From NCBI RefSeq assembly GCF_000407485.1, contig NZ_ASWD01000001.1, positions 372,001-436,000 on the forward strand: a stretch of 64,000 bases of DNA, in the 5' to 3' direction. The position numbers were made by a program, and so were the translations under genes. Each line of letters opens with the position of its first letter. Positions within the stretch are counted from its first letter, which is position 1. This document shows positions 50,720 through 59,718 of this stretch, piece by piece. Source of the DNA: Enterococcus pallens ATCC BAA-351 (GTDB taxonomy: Bacteria; Bacillota; Bacilli; Lactobacillales; Enterococcaceae). The notes under the pieces are model-generated. The model made no database searches and was not told the DNA's origin. It saw only the letters and a program-made list of their open reading frames with translations.

Positions 50720-52477
50720 TTACTTTGCGCCGTTCAATTGCAGGGTATCTAAAAAATGCAAAACCTTTTGCAGATACACATCGCCGCCAGCACTTGGCTG
50801 CCAGTCAAATTGAACAACTTTTCCATTATTTTCAGTCACAGAGTCTGTAAAACTCCGCAAGCCTACATTGATAATTTCCGGTTTGCTGGACAGTAAGCTC
50901 ATTAAGGATGGTGACGCTTTGCCGACTGCTTGATCAGAAGCTTTGCGTGGAATAATTTCTTTGGCTTTTAATTCAATCGTTTGGCCAATCAGCTGCAGGG
51001 CTGTTTGAACCATTTGCACATTGTTTTGGCAAACTGTCACTCCTGCATCCAATAAAATTTGTTTTTGCTGCTCAAAATTCTGAATGTCCAGCTCGGTTCC
51101 AACAACGGTTGCTACAAAGGCAACTTCCCGATCCTGAGCACTCAAAGCTTGCCGAACCTCTGGGATAACATTGGCAAATTCTTGAGCCATGTTCCCATGG
51201 GCGCCATAGCCCAGCACTACATCAAACATCACAACTGCGATCGTTTCATCTTCCACTACCGCCTTCAGCAGGTTCATCCGATTTTCAGGATCAATCATTG
51301 GATGGGGCTTGCCTTGCGTATAAAGATCATCACCTAAATCGATGATTTCATGTTCATCTGTTTTCAGCATATAGCCCTCTGGTGATTCTCCTAGCTTTCC
51401 AAAAGCTTTTTCAATTAAGAAGGCCGCTTCATACGCTAAGGTGCCTCCAGAATAATAGCCGCGAATTCCTGTTTGCTTCTCGGTTAGAGAGATACCAATT
51501 GGTAATGCCTCCGCCGGCTGATAAATCGCGGCTTCCTGCTGGACTAACTTTGCCGATAATTGAGCCGCTTCATCTAAAGTAAACGCATGATACAAGTCTT
51601 CCTCATGATAATCAGGATCAACGCCTAAGAAAATCGTCACGATCGGCTTTTGAATGTTCCGCAGTAAGGCCATGACCTTTTCTTCGATTTCTTTCGCTGG
51701 CGGCTTGGAAATAATCGTAATGACTTCCGTATTTTCGTCTTCATTTAAGGCTAAAATACCGTCAATCATGGAGATTGCTCCCACCGCCGAAGACAAATCA
51801 CGACCACCGGTACCGATCGCATTGGTAACTCCGCCACCGTATCGATGAATCAACGTACTGACCTCTTGGATACCTGTCCCGGAAGCCCCTACAATGCCTA
51901 CCTTACCAGCTCGAATATTGTTGGTAAAAGCTAATGGAATCGAATGAATAATACCAGTACCACAATCGGGCCCCATCACAATTAAGCCTTTTTCATGGGC
52001 TTTTTGCTTTAGGCGAACTTCGTCTTCAATTGGTACATTGTCACTGAAAACAAAGGCATGCAGCCCTAAATCCAAAGCCTTCTCAACTTCTAAAGCCACA
52101 TAGCTGCCAGGAATTGAAAATAACGCAACCTTAGCCTCGGGTGCCTTTTTCACAGCTGCTTTCCAGCTGGTAATTTTTTCTTCTGTTTGCTGATCCGATC
52201 CTTCACTTTGGCTAGCGATCATTTCGTCAATTTGAGTCAAAATCGTTTCAGTCTGGCTCTCATCTGCCATGTCTAACATGATAACCATGTCATTAGCCGA
52301 AGCTTCAGCTAATTCGGCTGTCTCAAAGCCGCTGGCAATAAAAATGTCTTTATTGGCTGGGGTGCCCATCATAATGGATACTCGGCTCACCTCAGGAAGC
52401 TGATTAATTTTACTGGTTAACAGCATCAAAACAACTGAATCCTGGTAGCTGTTGTGCTTAATGATTGTTTGTAACAT
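50720..52477 (-). CDS. allF: FdrA-like oxamate carbamoyltransferase subunit
   Basis: 585 residues. Acyl-CoA-synthetase-like (SucD) fold with SGTGIQEVSTLIHRYGGG and a second ligase-like domain (about 330-510). FdrA was first named as a suppressor of FtsH and was later linked to oxalurate breakdown. It is a little longer than E. coli FdrA (555), and the N-terminus has a hydrophilic insertion around residues 85-105 (SEGSDQQTEEK). Operon position between allD and allG. Confidence 0.92.
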   Translation of the reverse strand: MLQTIIKHNSYQDSVVLMLLTSKINQLPEVSRVSIMMGTPANKDIFIASGFETAELAEASANDMVIMLDMADESQTETILTQIDEMIASQSEGSDQQTEEKITSWKAAVKKAPEAKVALFSIPGSYVALEVEKALDLGLHAFVFSDNVPIEDEVRLKQKAHEKGLIVMGPDCGTGIIHSIPLAFTNNIRAGKVGIVGASGTGIQEVSTLIHRYGGGVTNAIGTGGRDLSSAVGAISMIDGILALNEDENTEVITIISKPPAKEIEEKVMALLRNIQKPIVTIFLGVDPDYHEEDLYHAFTLDEAAQLSAKLVQQEAAIYQPAEALPIGISLTEKQTGIRGYYSGGTLAYEAAFLIEKAFGKLGESPEGYMLKTDEHEIIDLGDDLYTQGKPHPMIDPENRMNLLKAVVEDETIAVVMFDVVLGYGAHGNMAQEFANVIPEVRQALSAQDREVAFVATVVGTELDIQNFEQQKQILLDAGVTVCQNNVQMVQTALQLIGQTIELKAKEIIPRKASDQAVGKASPSLMSLLSSKPEIINVGLRSFTDSVTENNGKVVQFDWQPSAGGDVYLQKVLHFLDTLQLNGAK

Positions 52478-52497
52478 TTTTCTCCTCCACTATTCCT

Positions 52498-53565
52498 TTA
52501 TTTTTCGGCGAATGCGTTGGCGTTTTCATAGTGATTATGATGAACCGTATCACTGATTAAATAGTCATACACCTGTTTGGCGATTGGGATTCCGCTGGCC
52601 TCATTTTCCAAAGCCTTACGCTCAGAAAGCTCACCGGGATATAAAACTTCCTCGAAACCGTGTCTAGGTTTAATCTGATGAAGCTCATCAATCATTTGCG
52701 ACAGCTGGTTTTTGAAATCAGCCGGATTAGTGAAATGAGCCGGGTTAATTACGATGTGCAAGTGTCCTAGATTACGTTTGGCTGTCATGTCCTCATACAT
52801 GGAGCTGACATGCTTGCCGATGGGAAGTCCTAATAAAGCACCTGACAAAATATCTACCATCATCATTAAGCCGTAACCCTTTGGTCCTGCGATTGGCAGC
52901 AAGCCCTTCACAGCATAGGGGTCAGTAGTGGGATTTCCTAGTTCATCCACTGCCCAATCGTTAGGAATGGCATTGTTTTTCGAACGGGCATCCAATACCT
53001 TGCCCCAAGCCTGAACTGTAGTCGCCATATCAAAAACAATCGGCCGTTCATTGTTGGTGGGTGCTGCAAAAGCTATGGGATTGGTACCAAAATAATATTC
53101 CGCTCCGCCAAAGGGAACAACCATGGGATCGGATTGACAAAAGGATAAGGCCACCATCTCTTGGCGTGCTGCCAAATCTACATAATAAGAAAGAGCACCA
53201 CTATGTCCCATCCGTTTAATGCCGACAACGCCGATACCGGTTTCCTTTGCTAAAGCAATTGCTTCCTCCATTCCTCGCTTAGCAACTACATGGCCCACCG
53301 TATTATCGCCATGATAGATGCCGCAGGAAGGGCCCGTTTGTTCAAAGCGGCAGACTGGGTCAATGGTCAGTCCTCCTTTAGCAATTCGTTCGGCATAGTA
53401 TTCCACCCGAACAGCTCCATGAGAATGAATGCCCCGTCGATCTGCGTAAGTCAAATGCTCCGCCATTTCTTCGGCAAAGTCTTCTCTTAACCCAGCAGCG
53501 ATTAACTTTTGAGCAATCAATTCTTCCAGCTCCTGAGAAGGAATCCGAATTATTGTCTCAGTCAT
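52498..53565 (-). CDS. allD: Ureidoglycolate dehydrogenase
   Basis: 355 residues, LDH2/MDH2 (YlbC) oxidoreductase family. N-terminal YADRRGIHSHGAVRV and VGIKRMGHSGALSYYV carry the conserved His residues; FGTNPIAFAAPT and GPKGYGLMMMVDILSGALLG line the NAD site. It oxidises ureidoglycolate to oxalurate with NAD(P). In this pathway it commits nitrogen to the oxamate branch rather than to glyoxylate plus urea. Confidence 0.94.
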   Translation of the reverse strand: MTETIIRIPSQELEELIAQKLIAAGLREDFAEEMAEHLTYADRRGIHSHGAVRVEYYAERIAKGGLTIDPVCRFEQTGPSCGIYHGDNTVGHVVAKRGMEEAIALAKETGIGVVGIKRMGHSGALSYYVDLAARQEMVALSFCQSDPMVVPFGGAEYYFGTNPIAFAAPTNNERPIVFDMATTVQAWGKVLDARSKNNAIPNDWAVDELGNPTTDPYAVKGLLPIAGPKGYGLMMMVDILSGALLGLPIGKHVSSMYEDMTAKRNLGHLHIVINPAHFTNPADFKNQLSQMIDELHQIKPRHGFEEVLYPGELSERKALENEASGIPIAKQVYDYLISDTVHHNHYENANAFAEK

Positions 53566-53577
53566 AAATTTTCCCTC

Positions 53578-54363
53578 CTATAGTGTCACATCCCGGTTGC
53601 AATCCTTTGAATAAAGATAACTAAAGGGACGTTCTCTTCCAACTGAATACCCAGCCTGCAAGCTATAGGCACCCATAAAAATGTAATCACCAGTTTCCAC
53701 TGGGATCCAGTGATTGTCTAAGTTATAAAGACCTTCGCCGGTTAAAATAATTGCCCCATGTTCTTGAACATGGGTTTCGATATAGCCATGAGAAGCACCG
53801 GGATCAAAGGCCAAAATATGAAAGTTCATATCGAATTCCAGCCCTGCTGGTAAAAGATTGGTCAAATGGACATCAGTCATGCCCTCGTAATCTTCGGCTT
53901 CTAATTGATTGACATTACTTACTACGGTATACGGCTCAAGCTCCCCAAGAGGCTGATAGCGTTTCTTGTATAAAAAGATTTCGACATTTTCATTGGTTTC
54001 GTTACGGAAATAAATTTTCTTAGTCGGTGGTGCATAAACATAACCGCCTGCTTCTAAACAAAAGCTGTCCTCTCCTACCCTAGTTTGCAGCGTTCCCTCA
54101 ATGACATATAAAAAGCTCTCAATGCCCTCTTCGCCAAAGCCCATTTCGTTTTTCCCACCAGGCAGTACGGTACAGCTGTAGTCTACAAAGGTTGCACCTA
54201 ATTTTGGCGAGGCTAAAATACTGATTTCACAATCCTCAAATCCTGGTATGATATTTTTAACCAAACCCTTGGGTGGAATCAATGCAAAATTTCCTCGTTG
54301 GACAATGGCTCTTGAAGCCAATAGTTCATTAGGATAACCCGTTTGTTTTGTGCGATAACCCAT
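53578..54363 (-). CDS. allE: (S)-ureidoglycine aminohydrolase (bicupin)
   Basis: 261 residues, YlbA family. Two cupin domains: the first around residues 60-130 (FGEEGIESFLYVIEGTLQTR), the second around 180-245 with metal ligands in HGYIETHVQEHGAIILTGEG. It is a Mn-dependent enzyme releasing ammonia from ureidoglycine to give S-ureidoglycolate. It stands between allC and allD, matching reaction order. Confidence 0.94.
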   Translation of the reverse strand: MGYRTKQTGYPNELLASRAIVQRGNFALIPPKGLVKNIIPGFEDCEISILASPKLGATFVDYSCTVLPGGKNEMGFGEEGIESFLYVIEGTLQTRVGEDSFCLEAGGYVYAPPTKKIYFRNETNENVEIFLYKKRYQPLGELEPYTVVSNVNQLEAEDYEGMTDVHLTNLLPAGLEFDMNFHILAFDPGASHGYIETHVQEHGAIILTGEGLYNLDNHWIPVETGDYIFMGAYSLQAGYSVGRERPFSYLYSKDCNRDVTL

Positions 54364-54384
54364 TATTTTCCCTGCTTTCTCTAC

Positions 54385-55614
54385 TTAATCTTCGTATGCT
54401 AATTTGTATAATGAAACGATTAAGGCCTTCACACCTTCAACCAAATCTGACAGCTCCGTCGCTTCAGCCGGATTGTGACTGATACCGGCAATGCTTGGAA
54501 CAAACAGCATGGCGGTGGGTACAAATTGGGCAAAAATTTGCGAATCGTGTCCTGCGCCGCTGTGCATCAGCTTGTAATCTAATTTATTTTCATTGCAGGC
54601 CGCAATTAATGCCTGCACAATTTCATCAGACATTGGAACCGGCTGTTCATCCATCCAGAGATCGATCTCAATTGTTAAGCCCTGCTCAGCAGCTGTCGCT
54701 TGCATGTCTGCTTCCAGCTCTTTAGTAAAGCTTTGTAAAAATTCTGCATCTGTATGGCGGCAATCCATCGTAAATGTAACCTGTCCTGGAACTACATTCA
54801 CCGTGTTTGGTACCACCTCAACATGGCCGAAGGTGAGTACCAGCGGATCACCTGCCTGATTCGCTTTTTCAATAGCGTGGCTGACAATTTTGCTGTAGCC
54901 GTAAATGGCATCTTTACGATAGGACATGGGTGTCGTACCAGCATGATTGGCTTCTCCGCTTAATTTTATGGTATAGCGTTTTTGTCCAACGATGCTATTA
55001 ACAATACCGATTGGTTTACCGATGGTTTCTAGTACATTTCCTTGTTCAATATGAATTTCCACAAAAGCCTTAATATCCTGACGAATATCCGCGTCTGATC
55101 GAAAATCGAAGCCGGATTTGCGCATTGCATCCACAAAAGCAATTCCCTCTGCATCTGCTGCTTCAATTACTTCTTCTTTTTTAGCTAAGCCCCAGATATT
55201 TTTACTTCCCCAAAAAGCATAAGGAAAGCGGCTGCCTTCTTCTTCAGCCATGGAGATAACTTCCAAGCTGCGTAACGGCTGTCCATACGTTTCCAATAAA
55301 TATTTAGCGGCTAAGTAGGCCGCAATAATTCCAAATTGTCCATCCAAGCTGCCCCCGTTCACAACGGTATCGACGTGAGAGCCTGACATAATTGTTTCAC
55401 CTGGATATTTGCTGCCTTCTACGCGCCCAAACAAGTTCCCTACTTCATCAAAGGAAGTTTGCAGCCCAATTTGCTGAAATCTTTCTTCCAAGCCTTTTTG
55501 AGCAATTAACCAATTGTCATCGTACAACAGTCGACTAATACCGCCAGCAGGATCTGCACCAATACTTGATAACCAGTTAATGCTTTCTTCTACTTGCATT
55601 GCTAAATGATCCAT
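54385..55614 (-). CDS. allC: Allantoate amidohydrolase
   Basis: 409 residues, M20 metallopeptidase family. Metal ligands are visible in SGSHVDTVVNGGSLDGQFG, AEEEGSRFPYAFWGSKN and FVEIHIEQGNVLE; the dimer lid has ANHAGTTPMSYRKDA; and the C-terminal ligand is in LMHSGAGHDSQIFA. It hydrolyses allantoate to ureidoglycine, ammonia and CO2. First gene of the operon, ATG with AAAGGAG upstream; a cre site sits 39-52 nt upstream of the start. Confidence 0.94.
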   Translation of the reverse strand: MDHLAMQVEESINWLSSIGADPAGGISRLLYDDNWLIAQKGLEERFQQIGLQTSFDEVGNLFGRVEGSKYPGETIMSGSHVDTVVNGGSLDGQFGIIAAYLAAKYLLETYGQPLRSLEVISMAEEEGSRFPYAFWGSKNIWGLAKKEEVIEAADAEGIAFVDAMRKSGFDFRSDADIRQDIKAFVEIHIEQGNVLETIGKPIGIVNSIVGQKRYTIKLSGEANHAGTTPMSYRKDAIYGYSKIVSHAIEKANQAGDPLVLTFGHVEVVPNTVNVVPGQVTFTMDCRHTDAEFLQSFTKELEADMQATAAEQGLTIEIDLWMDEQPVPMSDEIVQALIAACNENKLDYKLMHSGAGHDSQIFAQFVPTAMLFVPSIAGISHNPAEATELSDLVEGVKALIVSLYKLAYED

Positions 55615-55652
55615 CTTTTATTTGCTCCTTTGTCTGTTTAAGTTATCTCAAT

Positions 55653-55666
55653 TGTAAGCGTTCTTA
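55653..55666. promoter_or_regulatory. cre (CcpA) site ahead of allC
   Basis: TGTAAGCGTTCTTA differs from the strict cre TGWAANCGNTNWCA at one position. It overlaps the region where the minus-strand promoter would lie (TTGCTT, 17-18 nt, TTAAGA). Confidence 0.6.
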
Positions 55667-55792
55667 ACTTCTCAAGCACTAGTTAAAGCAAATAAAAAGC
55701 TAGTTGCTTTTTGTCACTTTTGAACAACGGCAAAAAAACACCAAATCAGCCTTTTGAACCAGCTAAAATCACGTATGTCCAAAACAAACAAA

Positions 55793-55820
55793 AAGCCGAT
55801 CCCACAGTGGAATCAGCTTC
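55793..55820 (-). terminator. Terminator of ABC/MFS export operon
   Basis: Minus-strand AAGCTGATTCCAC / GGGATCGGCTT imperfect stem followed by TTTTTG. Confidence 0.75.
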
Positions 55821-55824
55821 TTGA

Positions 55825-57072
55825 CTACTCACTCTTTAATTGAGCCAATTGTGTTTTCATTTGTTGAAAAATATTTCGAGAATACCAAGAAATACCTAGC
55901 GTAATACCTGTTAGAGCTATGATTAATATCAACAGGTTGTTTCTTCCCAGCTGATCTCCTAAAACACCATACATCAGCTGTCCTAAAGGTACTGCCAAAG
56001 TTGAAATAATCATAATAAAAGACATCACACGTCCCAGCAAAGCCTGCTTAGTTATCAATTGAATATAAACAATCAGCTGAACAGAGACTAGCGTAACAGT
56101 TCCCAAAAGAATCGTCACTAAAGCTACCATAATCCAAAAAGCTGGCAAACCACTAGGCATTAGTCCTAGGGGCACAGTTAATCCCAAGAAAAGCAAGCTC
56201 ATACCAATCAAGCCTTTAAAAATACTATTGTTGGAGAGACGATTAGCAAAAGCACTATACAGCAAGGTTCCTACTAAACTTCCCAGTGCAAAGAACGTAT
56301 TCATTAACCCAAATTGTTCCTCGCTGATACCAATCTGAACTCGCGCGATAAAGGGGATCATCACTTGAATAAAGGAAGAGATGAACAAATTCAGCAAGAA
56401 AGCCACTAAGCCGATTTTGACAATAGTCAACTCATTTTTTAAATAGCCTACCACTTCCAGCAAATCGCCAACAACTATCTCGCCCACCCGTTGAGTCCCT
56501 GTTTTTTGCGGCAAGATGGGAATATACAAGGCAATTTCACAACCGATTGCTACCACAAATAAAGACCCACAAATTAAGAAAATAGGATAAACTGCATCAA
56601 AGCGATAGATCATTCCAGCCACAACCGGTCCAATAATATTTCCCAGCATACCAATTGAACTAATAATTCCATTGGCTTTGGGAATATCCTCTTGCTGGCA
56701 AATTAACGGGATAGCCGATTGAACCACCGGGGTTTCAAAGGCTGAGACCATGCCCATCAAAACGGTCAAGACTCCAATCATTGGCAACACATTTTCAAGT
56801 CTTGTTGCCAATAGTAATGCGACTGAAAAGCCTACATATAAGGAATCCATCATGATCATCAAACGCTTTTTAGACAAGCGGTCAGCCAGAATCCCACAGA
56901 AGGGTAAACAAATCAGTTTGCCCACAATCGACAAGGCAGTAATGATACTAAACAACAAAGCTGACTGAGTAATATCCAGCACATAAAGCGAAATCACAAA
57001 TTGAATAATCGTGGTTCCCAGAACTGAGAACAGCTGACTACCCACCAATAACAGAAAATTTTTATCTTTCAT
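55825..57072 (-). CDS. MFS transporter (macrolide-efflux type)
   Basis: 415 residues, 12 hydrophobic segments. Motif A GILADRLSKKRLM follows the second segment, and the first cytosolic half matches the MefA/EntS-like group (LLVGSQLFSVLGTTIIQFV). It probably exports hydrophobic compounds. It follows the ABC permease gene by 4 nt and shares the TetR-controlled promoter, so it may act on the same toxic substrate. Confidence 0.88.
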   Translation of the reverse strand: MKDKNFLLLVGSQLFSVLGTTIIQFVISLYVLDITQSALLFSIITALSIVGKLICLPFCGILADRLSKKRLMIMMDSLYVGFSVALLLATRLENVLPMIGVLTVLMGMVSAFETPVVQSAIPLICQQEDIPKANGIISSIGMLGNIIGPVVAGMIYRFDAVYPIFLICGSLFVVAIGCEIALYIPILPQKTGTQRVGEIVVGDLLEVVGYLKNELTIVKIGLVAFLLNLFISSFIQVMIPFIARVQIGISEEQFGLMNTFFALGSLVGTLLYSAFANRLSNNSIFKGLIGMSLLFLGLTVPLGLMPSGLPAFWIMVALVTILLGTVTLVSVQLIVYIQLITKQALLGRVMSFIMIISTLAVPLGQLMYGVLGDQLGRNNLLILIIALTGITLGISWYSRNIFQQMKTQLAQLKSE

Positions 57073-57076
57073 TCTG

Positions 57077-57781
57077 CTAAGCCTCCAAGCGGGAAACTTT
57101 ATTGTTCAATAAAGCCACAATGATTAGACTAAAAATAAATAAGAAGACTGTTAGTGGCATAATAATAAAAATATTACCGCTAGACATTAAATTACTTGGA
57201 ATACTGAACAGCAGTACTGCTGAAATGATGACCAAAGGAATTGAATTTCTCAACCAACCAATGAATAAAGCAATTAAACAAATGGAAATAACCAAAACAA
57301 CCGCAGTCAGCATTAATGGCAGCTGATCCAATACATGTTGGAAATTCAACGTGTCATCTGCCAATTGGTAAACGGACTCTGAAATAAAGAACAATGTATT
57401 TGTTACAAAAATACTAATAAATACTCCTGGTCCGATAACGGATAAGCACAGTAACAACTTGCTGAAGAACACTTTTTTACGCGACATTGGATAGCCCAGC
57501 GTTAAATAGATATTACGTTCTGAATAAGCTTCCATCACATATTTGATCAACATGGCTGCTCCCAACATGACATAGCCGGCTACATTCGCAATAAAGGAAA
57601 TTTGATAGAAAAACTGATAGCTGCTTATGTCCTGACCGCTTGGAACAGGGGCTGGTATCGGCTGACTGGAAACTATGGCAATTAAGTAAACCAGCATTAG
57701 AGAAACCAACGGAATGATTCCTGCTGTCAACAAATAGGGTTTTAGTGATCTCTTCTGACGTTCAATTTTTATTAGGCTCAT
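57077..57781 (-). CDS. ABC-2 type transporter permease
   Basis: 234 residues from ATG 57781 (GGAGGG upstream). Six hydrophobic segments near residues 15-35, 58-78, 103-125, 147-170, 176-192 and 199-228; the sequence GYPMSRKKVFFSKLL resembles the coupling helix of ABC-2 permeases. It works with the ATPase whose gene ends one base before. Exports an unknown compound, perhaps a peptide antibiotic as in lantibiotic-immunity-type exporters. Confidence 0.85.
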   Translation of the reverse strand: MSLIKIERQKRSLKPYLLTAGIIPLVSLMLVYLIAIVSSQPIPAPVPSGQDISSYQFFYQISFIANVAGYVMLGAAMLIKYVMEAYSERNIYLTLGYPMSRKKVFFSKLLLCLSVIGPGVFISIFVTNTLFFISESVYQLADDTLNFQHVLDQLPLMLTAVVLVISICLIALFIGWLRNSIPLVIISAVLLFSIPSNLMSSGNIFIIMPLTVFLFIFSLIIVALLNNKVSRLEA

Positions 57782-57782
57782 T

Positions 57783-58487
57783 TTAGTTTCCCTCCATTTT
57801 TTCAATTAAGTAATCCTCAAAATTACTTCCATGTTCAGCCATCAGCTGACGCTTCGTTTGATTTAAAACAATTTCTCCATTGGAAATTACTGCAATCCGT
57901 GTAGCAATAGCTTCAACCTCAGCTAAAATATGGCTGGACATAATTACTGTTTTGTTCATCTCCACAATTTGCTCGATCAGTTGACGAAATTCACGAATCC
58001 CCTTCGGATCAAGTCCATTTAACGGTTCATCGATAATTACTAGTGCAGGATCATGAACCAGGCACCGAGCTAAAGCCAAGCGCTGCCGCATGCCGGTGGA
58101 ATAAGTTTTGACTGGTATATCATTAATTTCCAAGCCCATTTGGTTCAGCCAGTAATCTACGTTTACATTCGAAATCTGCATATAAGCACAATGAATAATT
58201 AAGTTTTCTCTGCCGCTTAAATTCTCATAAAATACGGGGTCATTGATATTGAAGCCGATCTTCCTGCTATCAATTTGCCGGTCATAATCTTTGTCAAAGA
58301 ACTGAAAGCTGCCGTTAGTTTTTATTGCTAGTCCTGTTAAAACTTTAAAAAGCGTGGACTTTCCAGCACCATTTTTTCCGAGTAAAACAAAAATCTCTCC
58401 TTGATCAACCGTTAAGTCTATTCCTTTCAAGACACTCTTGGTGCCATAATTTTTTTCTAACCGTGTAATAGTAACGACCTTTTCCAT
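57783..58487 (-). CDS. ABC transporter ATPase (ABC-2 export type)
   Basis: 234 residues from ATG 58487 (GAGGAAG upstream). Walker A LLGKNGAGKSTLF; signature YSTGMRQRLALARCL, slightly degenerate (STGMRQR) as is usual in this exporter group; Walker B ALVIIDEPLNGLDP; H-loop MSSHILAEVE. First gene of the operon with the permease and the MFS pump. Confidence 0.93.
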   Translation of the reverse strand: MEKVVTITRLEKNYGTKSVLKGIDLTVDQGEIFVLLGKNGAGKSTLFKVLTGLAIKTNGSFQFFDKDYDRQIDSRKIGFNINDPVFYENLSGRENLIIHCAYMQISNVNVDYWLNQMGLEINDIPVKTYSTGMRQRLALARCLVHDPALVIIDEPLNGLDPKGIREFRQLIEQIVEMNKTVIMSSHILAEVEAIATRIAVISNGEIVLNQTKRQLMAEHGSNFEDYLIEKMEGN

Positions 58488-58509
58488 AATAAAACTTCCT
58501 CTCATTTTG

Positions 58510-58524
58510 CATACTAGCGGTATG
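58510..58524. promoter_or_regulatory. TetR operator O1 (export operon)
   Basis: CATAC-tagcg-GTATG, perfect palindromic arms, 23-37 nt upstream of the ATPase start. Confidence 0.6.
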
Positions 58525-58544
58525 TATTAGGCTAAAAAAAATTA

Positions 58545-58559
58545 CCTACCACCGGTATG
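58545..58559. promoter_or_regulatory. TetR operator O2 (export operon)
   Basis: CCTAC-caccg-GTATG, one mismatch to the O1 arms; 35 nt from O1. Confidence 0.5.
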
Positions 58560-58568
58560 TATATCTTG

Positions 58569-58594
58569 AAAAAAATAGTCGATGCTCCGACTAT
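58569..58594 (-). terminator. Terminator of tetR gene
   Basis: Minus-strand ATAGTCG / CGACTAT with a six-nt loop, followed by six T. Confidence 0.85.
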
Positions 58595-59223
58595 CCTTTT
58601 TTCAACAAAGCAAATAATTTGTAGCTGTCTTCTAATAACTCATCGGTAATCAAGGGTACCCCGATTCCTTCAAATAATTGTTTAAAAAACTGCATTTTCC
58701 TTCTCGCCTCAGCCTCTGTCAGTACACTGATCTGAAAGCCCAGCCATAGGTTCATAGTAATCAGCGTCAGCTCCGCAACTTCTTCAGGAAATTCAGTTCG
58801 AATGGAACCGTCTTGGATTCCTTCCTGGACAATCTTAGCTATTTCCGGCGTGTACTCTTCAAATACTTGCAGGTATTGCTCTCCTAAAATACGCGGACTG
58901 CGCAACGCAACAGCTGCTGAATAACCAATGGATTGCTTTTTATGAGCATTTATAGATTCCTTTAATGAATTTTGCAGCTTCTCCAGTCCATTGTCTCCCT
59001 GCCACTCACTAAAAGTAGTCGATTCTCCAGCGTCAGCCATCAAGGTTTGCAAAATATCAAACTTAGAGTGGAAATGATGATAAATGACACCCTTAGTCAT
59101 TCCTCCTAAACCATTAATGATATCTTGGATAGAAGTATCATCGTAGCCTTTTTCTAGAAAAAGCTTCTCCGCCACATCTAATATTTTCTGACGCGTTTGT
59201 TCTGGATTTCTTCCTCTCGCCAT
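58591..59223 (-). CDS. TetR-family repressor
   Basis: 210 residues from ATG 59223 (AGAGGTGAGGA upstream). Canonical TetR HTH at residues 8-55 (ILDVAEKLFLEKGYDDTSIQ, then GMTKGVIYHHFHSKFDIL) and a helical ligand-binding domain. It very probably represses itself and the ABC/MFS operon through CATAC-N5-GTATG palindromes found ahead of both. The inducer is likely to be the exported compound. Confidence 0.93.
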   Translation of the reverse strand: MARGRNPEQTRQKILDVAEKLFLEKGYDDTSIQDIINGLGGMTKGVIYHHFHSKFDILQTLMADAGESTTFSEWQGDNGLEKLQNSLKESINAHKKQSIGYSAAVALRSPRILGEQYLQVFEEYTPEIAKIVQEGIQDGSIRTEFPEEVAELTLITMNLWLGFQISVLTEAEARRKMQFFKQLFEGIGVPLITDELLEDSYKLFALLKKG

Positions 59224-59238
59224 TTTCCTCACCTCTTA

Positions 59239-59253
59239 CATACCACTGGTATC
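59239..59253. promoter_or_regulatory. TetR operator O3 (autoregulation)
   Basis: CATAC-cactg-GTATC, 16 nt upstream of the tetR start; same pattern as O1 and O2. Confidence 0.55.
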
Positions 59254-59313
59254 TGTATGCATCATACGTGGTAAAATCGGATCTGTCAACAATTTCTTGA
59301 AATTTTTTTCCTC

Positions 59314-59342
59314 AAAAAAAAAGCTGGAATTTTCTCCAGCTT
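59314..59342 (-). terminator. Terminator of glyoxylate operon
   Basis: Minus-strand AAGCTGGA / TCCAGCTT, loop six nt, followed by at least seven T. Confidence 0.88.
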
Positions 59343-59703
59343 AATCGTGTACAATCAAATCCATTGGATGAGGCCCGGCTACGCCTACAAAAACAAAACG
59401 TTCATCTCCAGTATTTTTCATGCCGTGCTGCTCGCCAGGACGAGAAATAATTAAATCGCCTTTAGTGATCTCTACTTCCTCATCATGACCAGGATAAAAC
59501 GTACCAGTTCCCTGTACACAGATCCATAGATCGTCGGAGGTTGTATGAGAATGCTTAAAAACAGATTGACCAGGCTCTAGACACCATAGCGCTCCTGCAG
59601 TTTTATCGGTTTCATAAAAGAAGGATTTCTTTCCTTCATTGGGATCAAAACAGGCTAGTTCACTAATTTTAAACAAGCGTTCTTCAATTTTTGATTTTGA
59701 CAT
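59341..59703 (-). CDS. Single-cupin protein of glyoxylate operon
   Basis: 120 residues, one cupin barrel. Motif 1 is GQSVFKHSHTTSDDLWICVQG (His pair, Asp in the usual Glu place), motif 2 PGEQHGMKNTG. Such proteins bind a divalent metal and act as isomerases, small hydrolases or dioxygenases. Cotranscribed with glycerate kinase, 15 nt downstream. A role in ureidoglycolate or hydroxypyruvate handling is possible, but nothing in the sequence specifies it. Confidence 0.75.
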   Translation of the reverse strand: MSKSKIEERLFKISELACFDPNEGKKSFFYETDKTAGALWCLEPGQSVFKHSHTTSDDLWICVQGTGTFYPGHDEEVEITKGDLIISRPGEQHGMKNTGDERFVFVGVAGPHPMDLIVHD

Positions 59704-59718
59704 CGATTTTACCTTCTT

